From: Pseudomonas viridiflava
GTDB taxonomy: Bacteria; Pseudomonadota; Gammaproteobacteria; Pseudomonadales; Pseudomonadaceae
Direction of reading: 5' to 3'
DNA length: 64,000 nt
Assembly (NCBI RefSeq): GCF_900589395.1
Contig: NZ_UUIS01000048.1
Coordinates: forward strand, 1 to 64,000
Part shown: one piece after another, positions 24,101-32,767 of the stretch
Numbering within the stretch: the first letter of the stretch is position 1
Layout of the letters: each line of letters opens with the position of its first letter
Notes under the pieces: generated by a model
The model's input: the letters and a program-made list of their open reading frames with translations, nothing else
What the model was told of the DNA's origin: nothing
The model's database searches: none
Translations under genes and position numbers: made by a program

Positions 24101-26902
24101 TGGTATCGCACGCTGCGTGACCGGTGTGGACGCGGTTTCGGTGCCACGGTGTGGGTCGCGCAGTACCTGCTCGATGAGAGCAATCAGATTCTGGAGCAGC
24201 TCCAGGCCGATGCGGCGCCGCAGCAAGCGTACCTGGCCAATGTGCTGAGCCATCGCGCACGACTGGAAAGCGCGCTGCCGCTCGATGCGCATGCCTTGAA
24301 GACCGAAGACCTGCTGGCTGCCGATGGCCTGTATGTACGGCTGGTCAATGAGATCGGTGGCGCGCTGAAGGTGCTGTTGTCGCACGTCAAGGAACAGCAA
24401 CCGACCACCGGCCGCGTGCTGAAACTGGCTAAGGTGCTGGAGCACTGGCAAGAACTGGCCCACGCGCAACAACACAACGCCACGGTGCTGGAGTGCCTGG
24501 GTGAGGCGCAACTGCCGCGTCTGGACAACCTCAACGAAGCGCGCAGCCGCCTGCTGTCGTGGCAGCACACCGTGGCCTTGGCCAGCCCGCTGGTCAACCT
24601 GCCGATCCGCGCGCACCTGCTCGGCCAACTCGCCGGCGGCACACCGCGTCAGGCCGAACAACGGGTGCAGGACTGGCACGCGCTCAGCCAGCCACTGCGC
24701 GCAGCGCTGGAGGCATGGGCAGGGACACTCGCCGCGTTCGTCAGCAGCGCACACATCGATGAAGCCCAATGGTGGGGCGCGCTGGATCGGGATGATCTGG
24801 CCGCACTCAACCAGCGCCTGAATCTGGCGGCCAATAACGAAGCGCTGCTCGAACACTGGCTGGAATACCGGCGCCTGCGCAAGCGCCTGGTCGACCTGGG
24901 CTTCGAGGCGGTCATCCGTCTGGTCGAGAACCGCACCCTGTCGGCCGAGCACACCCGCGAGGCATGCCTGCTGGGCCTGACCGACCTGTGGTCGCGGCAG
25001 ATCCTGGAAAGCAATCCGGCGCTGGGGCAGTTTTCCGGCAAGGATCAGGAAGCCATTCGTGCGCGTTTCGCCGAAATCGACAGCCAGCTCACGCGCCTGC
25101 AACGCCAGCAAGTGGCGTCGCAGATCGACCAGAACAAGATTCCCGAAGGCAATAACTCCGGCAAGGTCAAAGAGCGTACCCAGTTGGCGTTGCTCAAGCA
25201 CGAGGCCGGCAAGAAGACCCGCCACGAGCCGATCCGCGCGCTGATGCTGCGTGCCAGCGAGGCACTGCAAGGACTGAAACCGTGCTTCATGATGTCGCCC
25301 ATGGCCGTCGCGCAGTACCTGCCGGCTGGCAAGGTGCATTTCGACATCGTGGTCATGGACGAAGCCTCGCAGGTGCGCCCCGAAGAGGCGCTGGGCGCCA
25401 TTTCACGTGGCAGCCAGCTGGTGGTCGTGGGCGACCCCAAGCAGTTGCCGCCCACCAGTTTCTTTGCCCGCCAAGGCGATGATGACGACGAAGAAAACCC
25501 CGAGCGCTCGGTGGCGCAGGACTCCGAGAGCATCCTGGAGGCGGCCATGCCGCTGTTCCGCCTGCGCCGCCTGCGCTGGCACTACCGCTCGCGCCATGAA
25601 AGCCTGATCGCCTTTTCCAACCAGGCGTTCTACGACAGCAACCTGGTGGTCTACCCGTCGCCGCACCGCGAGTCGCCGGAGTTCGGCGTCAAGTTCGCCC
25701 GCGTCGAGCGCGGCCGTTTCGTCGAGCAACGCAACCGCGAAGAAGCCGAAGTGGTGGCCAAGGCCATCGAACATCACCTGCTGCACAACCCCGAGGAATC
25801 GCTGGGCGTGGTGGCGATGAACATCAAGCAGGCCGAGCAGATCGAGCGGGCGCTGGAGCACCTGGCCAAGCAGAACCCGGCCCTGCAAAGCGCCCGCGAC
25901 CATAACGAAAAAGGCGACGAGCCGCTGTTCATCAAGAACCTGGAAAACGTCCAGGGTGACGAGCGCGACGTGATCTACATTTCCGCCACCTACGGGCCGG
26001 TGGAAGCCGGCGGCACGGTGCCGCAGCGCTTCGGTCCGATCAACGGCGCCGATGGCTGGCGCCGCCTGAACGTGTTGTTCACCCGCTCGAAAAAGCGCAT
26101 GCAGGTGTTTGCCTCGTTCACCGCCAGCGACGTGCTGATCACCGGCACTTCCAGCCGTGGCGTGCAGGCGCTGCGTGATTTTCTGCACTTTGCCGAATCC
26201 GGGCGCATGCCGCATGTGCGCGAAACCGGCAAGGCGCCGGACAGCGACTTCGAGGTGTCGGTGATCGAGGCGCTGGAGCGTCATGGTTATCAATGCGAAG
26301 CCCAGGTGGGCGTGGCCGGGTTCTTCATTGACCTGGCGGTGCGCGACCCTGGCCAGCCGGGCCGCTACCTGATGGGCATCGAATGCGACGGCGCCGCCTA
26401 CCACTCGGCCAAGTCGGCACGCGACCGCGACCGCCTGCGCCAGAGCGTGCTGGAACAACTGGGCTGGCGCATCCGGCGCATCTGGTCGGTGGACTGGTTC
26501 CGCAACGCCCGCCTGCAACTGGAGACGATCCTGCAAGAGCTGGCCACCTTGCGCACCGAGCCGGCTGCGCCTGAAGCACAGCCCACCACCGAAGAAGAGA
26601 TGATCCGCCTGGTGGCCGAGGAACACAGCCAGCACGCCGAGCTGATCACCCTCAAGGGTGGCAGCGACCTGCGCGAGAAACTGGTGTACCTGGACCAGCA
26701 CATCATCCGCCCGGCCCTGCCGGACACCCCCGAACACCGCCGCCTGCTACGCCCGGCGATGCTCGAAGCCCTGCTGGACAGCAAACCGGCCGACCGCAGC
26801 GATTACCAGCAACACATACCCGGTTACCTGCGCGACGGCACCGACCCGCAAGAAACGCGGTTTATCGATGATGTGCTCACCCTCATCAGCGACACCGCCT
26901 GA
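21155..26902 (+). CDS. Giant DUF4011 SF1 helicase with C-terminal Vsr-like nuclease
   Basis: The product is 1915 residues in one uninterrupted frame. The order of parts is an N-terminal charged region; a DUF4011 segment ('SMEKLRGRLLDLSARNRLLNF'-type opening at about residue 112, split here for length); Walker A 'EGPPGTGKSQTITN' at about 468-481; a long helical insertion; Walker B 'VVMDEASQVRPE' at about 1398 with 'VVVGDPKQLPPTSFF'; later helicase motifs 'LRRLRWHYRSRHESLI' and 'LENVQGDERDVIYIS'; an MTES_1575/Vsr-like PD-(D/E)XK domain at about 1705-1790 ('FFIDLAV', 'MGIECDGAAYHSA', 'LGWRIRRIWSVDWF'); and a DUF3320-like tail. This single-protein helicase-nuclease architecture is regarded as a likely anti-phage or restriction effector. 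Base composition matches the host. Confidence 0.85.
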   Translation: MTAQPTAGRPLTMDERNLLKDLMLAQVPRDGSAVINTTLQQRLAQKAAAYGLEVDDVTYETIRDELIAKGWLYRVGEDGDAVSLTDQPTPDEQEPVTPESPDELPEPAFETPGSMEKLRGRLLDLSARNRLLNFSHARSKRFVRLVDELPDQLFTALLDETALRFAAIPEPTERQLIDQGYLKYDAASGSVSELKKPPSSEAWAMCSGINTEYDLPLPHPDGTDSEDKKHTDNTLQTLYYPGELEARLQTLHAQARLSQEETGANILYLALGFLEWDESIAGKNSPRLAPLMLLPVRLEKGKLNARTATFSYEMHYSGEDILTNLSLQEKLRRDFGLALPGITEDLLPETYFAHVQSTLLETKPDWKLHRFASLGLFEFGKLMMYLDLEPDKNPALLQNRLVQRLTGLSGPDAEEADGSSGAAGGSFSSEHAIDELPDVHQQFPLIDDADSSQHSALIDVMRGENLVIEGPPGTGKSQTITNMISAALAQGKKILFVAEKRAALEVVKNRLTRAGLGEFCLELHSHKSQKSAVANSIGQRISSLGSYLPPEQLKALIANYERLKQQLNEHVKQLHAPHADTGLSGHQIFMQATRLREELSLRPADVHPTPGLSQDRNEIHEQAGYFSHLYTKTAAEAGPSGELATHPWFGCALTQLGGLERTALLQQLQQAIQALGELDRARTTAAGQLDVAEIASAPLSTLQQLAEALAAVPLPKGDEDRALIERLDASSCATLQQWLHTMERLLEQQQILAKSLNPDVIGASSTVETLKQACAQIQRHNDSDTLKLDELLDLTDATRELIGSAPQTRQWLQSIERTTGMALKTDKPGIEQLDLLLDLLQQLPINVVHLRHKRFENATLDTVLPELQQLIQDIKRLEAQTAGIFSVERLPDHTRLEDLQRILADDSLLRWLNSDWRAAKAEVLAMVRPGIKLDAARAALPTSIAYKRSLQQLTTQAAYRDTLDEQFKGIDTRTEDLLALRQWYRTLRDRCGRGFGATVWVAQYLLDESNQILEQLQADAAPQQAYLANVLSHRARLESALPLDAHALKTEDLLAADGLYVRLVNEIGGALKVLLSHVKEQQPTTGRVLKLAKVLEHWQELAHAQQHNATVLECLGEAQLPRLDNLNEARSRLLSWQHTVALASPLVNLPIRAHLLGQLAGGTPRQAEQRVQDWHALSQPLRAALEAWAGTLAAFVSSAHIDEAQWWGALDRDDLAALNQRLNLAANNEALLEHWLEYRRLRKRLVDLGFEAVIRLVENRTLSAEHTREACLLGLTDLWSRQILESNPALGQFSGKDQEAIRARFAEIDSQLTRLQRQQVASQIDQNKIPEGNNSGKVKERTQLALLKHEAGKKTRHEPIRALMLRASEALQGLKPCFMMSPMAVAQYLPAGKVHFDIVVMDEASQVRPEEALGAISRGSQLVVVGDPKQLPPTSFFARQGDDDDEENPERSVAQDSESILEAAMPLFRLRRLRWHYRSRHESLIAFSNQAFYDSNLVVYPSPHRESPEFGVKFARVERGRFVEQRNREEAEVVAKAIEHHLLHNPEESLGVVAMNIKQAEQIERALEHLAKQNPALQSARDHNEKGDEPLFIKNLENVQGDERDVIYISATYGPVEAGGTVPQRFGPINGADGWRRLNVLFTRSKKRMQVFASFTASDVLITGTSSRGVQALRDFLHFAESGRMPHVRETGKAPDSDFEVSVIEALERHGYQCEAQVGVAGFFIDLAVRDPGQPGRYLMGIECDGAAYHSAKSARDRDRLRQSVLEQLGWRIRRIWSVDWFRNARLQLETILQELATLRTEPAAPEAQPTTEEEMIRLVAEEHSQHAELITLKGGSDLREKLVYLDQHIIRPALPDTPEHRRLLRPAMLEALLDSKPADRSDYQQHIPGYLRDGTDPQETRFIDDVLTLISDTA

Positions 26903-26942
26903 CCACTTGCAACCCCGGACTGCTTGCACCCCCGGACCGCTG

Positions 26943-27092
26943 GTAGGAGCGCGCTTGCCCGCGACCGAGTGCGTAGCGCTCGCAAAATCTCGGAAACGCC
27001 ACAAATTCATGACTGTGAACACATTCAAAATGTGCGAAACGCTGAAATTTTACGACTGCTACGCAGCCGGTCGCGGGCAAGCGCGCTCCTAC
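26943..27092. repeat. Modular palindromic intergenic element, copy 2
   Basis: It is 150 bp long with complete arms: GTAGGAGCGCGCTTGCCCGC at the left and the inverse GCGGGCAAGCGCGCTCCTAC at the right. Two internal units (GGAAACGCCAC and GCGAAACGCTG) lie between them, separated by a spacer 'ATGACTGTGAACACATTC'. It lies between the giant helicase gene and the Tsx-like gene. Confidence 0.9.
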
Positions 27093-27093
27093 G

Positions 27094-27172
27094 GGGGCGC
27101 GCGGTGTAGGGGGCGCGCGGTGTAGGGGCGCGCGGTGTAGGGGACGCGGTGTAGGGAACGCGCGGTGTAATA
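27094..27172. repeat. GC-rich short tandem repeat
   Basis: About five degenerate copies of a 14-17 bp unit of the form GGGGCGCGCGGTGTAG (GGGGGCGCGCGGTGTAG in the longest) follow directly on the palindromic element. It ends seven bases before the Tsx-like gene stop. No coding function. Confidence 0.75.
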
Positions 27173-27178
27173 GCCGGG

Positions 27179-27952
27179 TCAGAAATGCGCTTTCAGCAGC
27201 AGGCTGATGGCGCTCTGGTTGGTGGTGAACACCTGGCTGTCCCGGATGCCGTACTTGTCGCTCCAGTAGTCGTATTCCACCCCCACATAGAATTTCTTGC
27301 CCCAGCCCATGCCCTTGGCCAGGTCGTATTTGACCTGGGGGTTGAAGTGCAGGTTGGCGTGGTAGCTGTTGTCGTTGTCGACCACCCAGTCCATGAAGCC
27401 GTCGATCACCAGATCAGAGTTGCCCACCGGCACGGTGTAGCTCCAGGCCGGGGTGATCTGCCACACGCCGTCGCCGTCGCGCTTGCCGTCGGTCTGGCGC
27501 AGGTAGGTGTTGATCTGGAAGTAGTCGAAGCCGGGCAGGTTCAGGTCCACCGCCGGCCCCAGCAGGTAGGCATCGACGTCATCCTCGCCGAACTCGTAGG
27601 TGGCCGAGATCAGCACGTCCTTGACGATGCCGAACGACAGGTCGGTGCCGGTGAGTTTGCCCAGCGACAGGCGCGGGCTGATCTCGCCATAGAAGGTATG
27701 CCCGTCGCCGGCGCCATTGGTGGCCTCGCCATTGAACTTGATGGTGTCGACGAACAGAAACAGGTCGCCGATGCTCCAGCCGCTGGCGTGCTCGAACGTG
27801 ACGGTCTGCTGCCGGGCCGGGTCGACCTTGAAATCAATGCCGTTGAGGTAGGTCAGGCTCTCGTCATGCCACAGCAACGTGTCGCCCGCCAGGCTTTCTC
27901 CGGCCACGAGCAGGCCGCCCGCCAACATCAGGAATTTTGCAGTGCACGTCAT
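27179..27952 (-). CDS. Tsx/OmpK-like nucleoside-specific outer-membrane channel
   Basis: The protein has 257 residues and a signal peptide (MTCTAKFLMLAGGLLVAGES, cleavage after 'SLA'). The mature part is a 12-strand-type beta barrel: 'LLWHDESLTYLNGIDF', 'TFYGEISPRLSLGKLTG', 'FQINTYLRQTDGKRDGDGVW', 'YVGVEYDYWSDKYGI', ending in the aromatic strand 'ISLLLKAHF' as outer-membrane proteins do. It lies immediately downstream of the BMP-type ABC transporter genes on the same strand, so a role in passing nucleosides or nucleobases across the outer membrane to that transporter is likely. Confidence 0.8.
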   Translation of the reverse strand: MTCTAKFLMLAGGLLVAGESLAGDTLLWHDESLTYLNGIDFKVDPARQQTVTFEHASGWSIGDLFLFVDTIKFNGEATNGAGDGHTFYGEISPRLSLGKLTGTDLSFGIVKDVLISATYEFGEDDVDAYLLGPAVDLNLPGFDYFQINTYLRQTDGKRDGDGVWQITPAWSYTVPVGNSDLVIDGFMDWVVDNDNSYHANLHFNPQVKYDLAKGMGWGKKFYVGVEYDYWSDKYGIRDSQVFTTNQSAISLLLKAHF

Positions 27953-28029
27953 GAGAGGTCTTGCTCCGAGGTTTCTGGATCAGGGGGTGATAGGCAGGTT
28001 GTTTGATGCTCGGGTCGCGCACGTACGCG

Positions 28030-28118
28030 CGCGTAGGAGCGGCTTCAGCCGCGAAAGCATTCACCACGAAATCATCGGGTGCGCCTTTCCGGCTAAAGCC
28101 GGTCCTACGGGTCCTACG
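28030..28118. repeat. REP pair (GTAGGAGCGGCTTCAGCC type)
   Basis: Two inverted REP-like cores, GTAGGAGCGGCTTCAGCCGC (28034-28053) and a diverged GGCTAAAGCCGGTCCTAC (28090-28107), are followed by a repeated GGGTCCTACGGGT. This is the common Pseudomonas REP type, different from the modular elements elsewhere in the window. It lies between the Tsx-like gene and the last permease gene. Confidence 0.75.
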
Positions 28119-28127
28119 GGTTCTGGT

Positions 28128-29054
28128 TCAGCGGCGCTCTTCGCGAATGAACGGCTCGCCCAGTGCGCCGGGCTGGCTGCGCGAGGGATGACTGGCCTGT
28201 GCCACCCAGACCATCACCAGCAAGGTCACCGCGTACGGTGTCATCAGCACGAAATACTGCGGCAGGCGCACGCCGGCGGCGGCCAGTTGTGGAATCAAGG
28301 CCTCGATGCTGCCGAACAACAGCGCACCGGCCAGCGCCCGCCACGGCGACCAGCGGGCAAAGATCACCAGTGACACGGCAATCCAGCCGCGGCCGCCCAT
28401 CATGTCGGCGATCCACATCTTGGTGCTCAACACGGCAACATAACCACCGGCCAGGCCGATCAGCGCCGCGCCCAGCACAATGGCCGCCAGCCGGTAGCCG
28501 AGTACCGAAATGCCGGCCGCATCGGCGGCCTGCGGGTTTTCCCCGACCGCGCGCAGGCGCAGGCCGGTCTGGGTGGCCTGCAACAGCCACACCACGGCGA
28601 CAAAGATAAGCAGGGTCAGAAACACCACCGGGTTCTGCACGAACACCTTGCCCACCAGCGGCAACTCCGATAGCGGCCACAGCTCCACCGCCTGCAGGCC
28701 GCTGACCGGCCGGTTGGTCCAGCCCAGCACGGTGCCCAGCAACCCGGTCAGTCCCTGGCAGAAGAACACCAGCGCCAGCCCGGCGATCACCTGGTTGATG
28801 CGCAGCACCAGCACCATCAGCGCAAACAACAATGAAACGGCCGCCGCCGCCAGCATCGAGGCGCCCAGTGACAGGCCGCTCAGGCCCAGGGTCAGTTGCA
28901 GGCCGATCCCGGCCAGCGCCCCCACCAGCATCAGCCCTTCGGCGCCCAGGGCCAGTACGCCGGCCCGCTCGGTGATGATCAGCCCCAGTGCCGCCAGGGC
29001 AAAGGGCACCGCAAAGTCAGGCGCATTGCCCAACCAGTGAGTCAACAGTTCCAT
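28128..29054 (-). CDS. BMP-type ABC transporter permease 2 (nucleoside/nucleobase)
   Basis: The protein has 308 residues with about eight to ten hydrophobic helices of the BPD_transp_2 fold ('FALAALGLIITERAGVLALG', 'EGLMLVGALAGIGLQLT', 'RAVGENPQAADAAGISVL' with the EAA-like loop, 'MMGGRGWIAVSLVIFA'). The ATG at 29054 overlaps the stop of permease 1 by one base (TGATG), indicating translational coupling. It works in the inner membrane with the ATPase and periplasmic binding protein encoded upstream. Related systems carry nucleosides in Gram-positives and Gram-negatives. Confidence 0.9.
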   Translation of the reverse strand: MELLTHWLGNAPDFAVPFALAALGLIITERAGVLALGAEGLMLVGALAGIGLQLTLGLSGLSLGASMLAAAAVSLLFALMVLVLRINQVIAGLALVFFCQGLTGLLGTVLGWTNRPVSGLQAVELWPLSELPLVGKVFVQNPVVFLTLLIFVAVVWLLQATQTGLRLRAVGENPQAADAAGISVLGYRLAAIVLGAALIGLAGGYVAVLSTKMWIADMMGGRGWIAVSLVIFARWSPWRALAGALLFGSIEALIPQLAAAGVRLPQYFVLMTPYAVTLLVMVWVAQASHPSRSQPGALGEPFIREERR

Positions 29055-30169
29055 CAGCAGTCCCCCGCCTGAATACGCCGCACGCGATGGCGAATGAAAA
29101 AGTCCGAGCACGCCACGCAGATCACCAGGATCGCCTGGATCAGTTGCACCATCGAAAACGGGATCTGGTAGAACACCTGCAGGTTGCGCCCGGCCACGAA
29201 CAGCAAGGCGATCAGCAGCGCCACCACCGTGGCCGCCGCCGGGTTATTGCGTGCCAGAAAGGCGATGAGGATTCCGGAAAAACCATAGCCCTGGTAGAAC
29301 GATTGGGTCAGGCGCCCTTCCTGCCCGGCCGTAGCGACAAACCCGGCCAGCCCCGCCAGCGCGCCCGACAGCAGCACCGTGCCGATGATCATCCGCCGCA
29401 CCGGCACCCCCACCGCGCCGGCCACCCGCAGGTTGGCGTCGACAAAGCGCAGGTACAGGCCGGCCCGTGATACGCCAACGAACCACAGCGTGAACAGCGC
29501 GATCAACAGCGCCATGAAAATGGCCAGGTTGTAGCCGGCCACCAGGTCGGGCAGGCGCTCGAACGCCTTGAATGGCGGCGAGTACGGGAAGTTGTCACGC
29601 GGGTCTTTCCAGCTGCCGTACACCAGGTGCAGCAGGACATTGGCGGCGATGTAGTTGAGCATCAGGGTCGAGATGATCTCGTTGACCTTGAGCCGCAACT
29701 TCAACAGCACCGGGCCCAGGGTCCAGAGCATGGCGCACAGCATGGCCGCGAGCATCATCAGCGGCAGGCGCAGGGCCTCAGGGCCGATCTCGAACAACGA
29801 CACCGCCGTGGCGCCAATGGCGCCCCAGATCATCTGCCCCTCCAGGCCCAAATTCCAGAAGCGCGCCCGAAACGCCATGCACCCGGCCAGGCCGACCATG
29901 ATCATGGGCGCGGCCTGGAACAGCACGGCACGAAAGTTCTGCGCATCGAACAGGGTCTGCACCACGAACTCATTGAGCAGCTCGCCGGCCGGCACCCCGG
30001 CGCCGAGCAGGATCACGGTGCAGATCGCCACCCCGCACAACAAGGCCAGGGCGATGATCAGGGCCTGCCACGGCCAGGCCAGTTGCTGGCGGATTTCCAG
30101 GGTGTAGCGGCGCCCCAGCAAGGGTTGCCGTGTGGGTGTGACGGCTGGATTCAGGGTGGTTTCAGTCAT
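29054..30169 (-). CDS. BMP-type ABC transporter permease 1 (nucleoside/nucleobase)
   Basis: The protein has 371 residues with a cytosolic N-terminus and many hydrophobic helices ('ALIIALALLCGVAICTVILL', 'MIMVGLAGCMAFRARFWNLG', 'AIFMALLIALFTLWFVGV', 'GYGFSGILIAFLARNNPAAA'). It contains the NEIISTLMLNYIA segment typical of the first permease of BMP/NupP systems. It overlaps the 3' end of the ATPase gene by eight bases and is coupled to permease 2. Confidence 0.9.
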   Translation of the reverse strand: MTETTLNPAVTPTRQPLLGRRYTLEIRQQLAWPWQALIIALALLCGVAICTVILLGAGVPAGELLNEFVVQTLFDAQNFRAVLFQAAPMIMVGLAGCMAFRARFWNLGLEGQMIWGAIGATAVSLFEIGPEALRLPLMMLAAMLCAMLWTLGPVLLKLRLKVNEIISTLMLNYIAANVLLHLVYGSWKDPRDNFPYSPPFKAFERLPDLVAGYNLAIFMALLIALFTLWFVGVSRAGLYLRFVDANLRVAGAVGVPVRRMIIGTVLLSGALAGLAGFVATAGQEGRLTQSFYQGYGFSGILIAFLARNNPAAATVVALLIALLFVAGRNLQVFYQIPFSMVQLIQAILVICVACSDFFIRHRVRRIQAGDC

Positions 30170-31667
30170 GGCTCACCATTGCTTTGCCGATGGCCTGGCG
30201 GTCGGCCGGGTGGTCGAACTCAGCGACGATACGCCCGCTGTTCATGACCCCGATGCGGTCGGCCAGGGCCATGACCTCATCCAGGTCTTCGCTGATCACC
30301 AGCACCGCCGCCCCGCCGTCACGGGCGGCGCGCAAGCGGGCATGCACCGCCTGGGTGGCACGCACGTCCAGGCCACGGCTGGGGCTGTGCACCACGACCA
30401 GTTGCGGGTCGCGGCTGAATTCGCGGGCGATTACCAGTTTCTGGGCATTGCCGCCGGACAACAGCGCAGCGTTCTGCGCCAGCGAGCGCACGCCCTGCAC
30501 GTCGAAATCATTGACGGCAGCGGCCGCATCGGCCTGCATGCGCTGGCCGAACAGGCGCAGCCAGGAGCCGTAGCGGCCGCTGTGCACATGGCCGATGCCG
30601 AAGTTCTCGGCCACGCTGAGCGAGCCGGCCAGGGCGGCGCCATAGCGGTCGGCAGGAATCGAAGCAATGCGCAGGTCACGGCGCTGCTCGGGGCTGGCCT
30701 GGCGCAGGTCGCCAAAGCCTTCCAGATGGATCTCGCCTTCAGTCGGCTGCGCCAGGCCCATCAGCGCATTGGCCAACTCGCCCTGGCCGTTGCCGCCGAC
30801 CCCGGCAATGCCGTAGATCTGCCCGGCCCGCAGGCTCATGTCGACCCCCTTCAACGACCCGGGGCTGCGCAGGTTGCGCACCTGCAGGCGCACCGCACCC
30901 GGTGCCGGTCCCGGCTGGTAACCGGCGCGGGTCGACTCACCGACCGTCAGGCGCACCAGTTCTTCGACACTGACGCTGTCCGGCACCAGGGTCTGAATCG
31001 TGCGGCCACCGCGCATCACCGTGACCCGGTCGGCAAAGCGTTTCACATCGGTCATCTTGTGCGTCACCAGCACCACCGCCGCCCCTTGCCGGGCAAAGGC
31101 CTGCACCGTGCCCAGCAGGCGTTCGGCCTCCTGGTCGGTGAGCACGGCGGTGGGTTCGTCGAGAATCAGGATGCGCGCCCCGGCCAGCAGCACCTTGAGA
31201 ATTTCCACCCGTTGCTGCTCGGCCACCGACAAGTGCTCGACCACCTGGCGCGGGTCCAGCACAAAGCCCAGTTCCCCGGCCTTGGCACTGATCTGCTGCT
31301 CCAGCGCCTGCAAGCGCTGGCGGTAGCTGCCGGCCGACGGCTGCGCCGGCAGGCCCAGCAGAATGTTCTGCGCCACGGTGAAGGGTTTCACCAGCTTGAA
31401 GTGCTGGTGCACCATGCCGATCCGGTGGCGCGCCGCCTCGCGTGGGCCGTTGAGCCGCACCGGGTTGTCGTCGATCAGCAGGCTGCCGGTTTCCGGGGCA
31501 TAGAGCCCGGCGGCAATGTTCATCAGCGATGACTTGCCGGCGCCGTTTTCACCCAGCAGCGCATGCACCTCGCCCCAGGCCGCGGTGAAGTGCGCATCGG
31601 TCAGGGCCTGGAAACCGTCGAACGACTTGTTGATGCCGGTCAGTTGCAGCGCATTGACCTGTTTCAT
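30162..31667 (-). CDS. BMP-type ABC transporter double ATPase (NupO-like)
   Basis: The product is 501 residues, a tandem duplicate ATPase like those of BMP and sugar-type importers. The N-half has Walker A 'LLGENGAGKSSL', signature 'LSVAEQQRVEILK' and Walker B 'ILILDEPTAVLT'. The C-half is degenerate, with 'GVGGNGQGELANALM' in place of a normal Walker A and 'LSGGNAQKLVIAREF', as expected in this family. ATG 31667 overlaps the binding-protein stop in an ATGA junction. It powers uptake through the two permeases. Confidence 0.93.
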   Translation of the reverse strand: MKQVNALQLTGINKSFDGFQALTDAHFTAAWGEVHALLGENGAGKSSLMNIAAGLYAPETGSLLIDDNPVRLNGPREAARHRIGMVHQHFKLVKPFTVAQNILLGLPAQPSAGSYRQRLQALEQQISAKAGELGFVLDPRQVVEHLSVAEQQRVEILKVLLAGARILILDEPTAVLTDQEAERLLGTVQAFARQGAAVVLVTHKMTDVKRFADRVTVMRGGRTIQTLVPDSVSVEELVRLTVGESTRAGYQPGPAPGAVRLQVRNLRSPGSLKGVDMSLRAGQIYGIAGVGGNGQGELANALMGLAQPTEGEIHLEGFGDLRQASPEQRRDLRIASIPADRYGAALAGSLSVAENFGIGHVHSGRYGSWLRLFGQRMQADAAAAVNDFDVQGVRSLAQNAALLSGGNAQKLVIAREFSRDPQLVVVHSPSRGLDVRATQAVHARLRAARDGGAAVLVISEDLDEVMALADRIGVMNSGRIVAEFDHPADRQAIGKAMVSHD

Positions 31668-32767
31668 CGCTGCGTCATCACGCCGTTGACGAACCAGTCC
31701 ATTTTCCACAGATCAGGGTCGCTCATGACCTGACCGGCCTTGAGGCGTTCCTGACCGTCACGGTCGGCCATCGGCCCGCTGTAGATGACTTTCTTGCCCG
31801 CCAGCAGCTCGGCGCGTGCGGCCTGGATCTTCTCGCGGCTGGCGGCATCGATGACCGGATCGGCGGTCAGACTGATGTCGGTGCCGCCCTGCGCCATCGA
31901 CAGCAAGGCGCCGTCAGGGGCTGGCACCCAGTTGCCGGCAATGACCTTTTTCAACTCCGGCGCCAGAAAGCGGTCCCACACCCACATCGACGAACACACC
32001 GTGGCCCTGGGTGCGAACTCACTGAGGTCACGGTGGTGACCGGTGCCGTGCACGCCACGCTCTTGTGCCACGATCTGCGGGGTCGGGCTGTCGACGTGCT
32101 GGCCGATCACGTCGGCGCCGTTGTCGATCAGCGCCATGGTCGCCGCACGCTCCTTGACCGGATCGTTCCAGGCGCCGGTGTAGACCACCGTGACCGTGGC
32201 CGCCGGGTTGATCTCACGGGCGCCCAGTTCGAAGGCATTGACCGTCCAGTTGACCTGGCCGAAGGGGTTGGCCGCTACGAACCCCAGCTTGCCGGATTTC
32301 GACACCGCCCCGGCGGCCATGCCGCACAGGTACTGGCTTTCATAGGTGCGCCCGTAGAAGGATTCGAGGTTGGCGGCATTGGTGGTGCCCGAACCGTTGA
32401 GAAAGGCGACGTCGGGGTATTTTTTTGCCAGGGCCAGGAAGGTGTCGGAGTATCCGAAGGCGGTGCCGATGATGATATTGGCGCCACGGGCGATCAGGCG
32501 ATCCACCACCGGGGTGATGGCGGCGGCATTTTCCGGCACGCTTTCGACGAACTGGATCTTCTGGTCCAGTTCTTTCTCCAGCTTGAGCCGCGACTCGTCG
32601 AACGCCTGGGTCCAGCCACCGTCATTGCGTGGGCTGATATAGACCATGGCAATCTTCGCCGGCCCCTTGAGGGTCAGCCCCTGGGCGTCTTGCGCCTGAG
32701 CCTGGCCCGCCGCACCGCCAAGCACCATGGCTGCACACAACGTCCCCTGCAAAACAGTCCTGAACAT
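31664..32767 (-). CDS. BMP-family periplasmic substrate-binding protein
   Basis: The protein is 367 residues from ATG 32767; an in-frame start at 32863 would bury the signal peptide. The signal is MFRTVLQGTLCAAMVLGGAA with cleavage after 'QAQA'; no lipobox cysteine is present, so it is probably soluble rather than a lipoprotein. Family segments are 'IAMVYISPRNDGGWTQAFDE', 'NIIIGTAFGYSDTFLALAKK', 'YLCGMAAGAVSKSGKLGFVA', 'PFGQVNWTVNAFELGA' and 'DVIGQHVDSPTPQ', as in the Bmp/PnrA-like purine and pyrimidine nucleoside binding proteins. It is the first gene of the four-gene operon, with a RutR-like site in its promoter region. Confidence 0.9.
   Translation of the reverse strand: MFRTVLQGTLCAAMVLGGAAGQAQAQDAQGLTLKGPAKIAMVYISPRNDGGWTQAFDESRLKLEKELDQKIQFVESVPENAAAITPVVDRLIARGANIIIGTAFGYSDTFLALAKKYPDVAFLNGSGTTNAANLESFYGRTYESQYLCGMAAGAVSKSGKLGFVAANPFGQVNWTVNAFELGAREINPAATVTVVYTGAWNDPVKERAATMALIDNGADVIGQHVDSPTPQIVAQERGVHGTGHHRDLSEFAPRATVCSSMWVWDRFLAPELKKVIAGNWVPAPDGALLSMAQGGTDISLTADPVIDAASREKIQAARAELLAGKKVIYSGPMADRDGQERLKAGQVMSDPDLWKMDWFVNGVMTQR

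Noticed and set aside
21773..26737. Several 440-620 codon frames on the minus strand opposite the giant helicase
   Set aside because: The helicase frame is continuous with ordered motifs; the minus-strand frames are antisense shadows.
30132..31532. 466-codon frame opposite the ABC ATPase gene
   Set aside because: The other strand has unambiguous Walker motifs; the frame here is rich in His, Gln, Arg and Ala and has no domain, typical of antisense shadows in GC-rich DNA.
31664..32767. BMP protein as a lipoprotein
   Set aside because: The signal peptide lacks a lipobox cysteine at the cleavage site; a standard signal peptidase I site (AQA) is seen instead.
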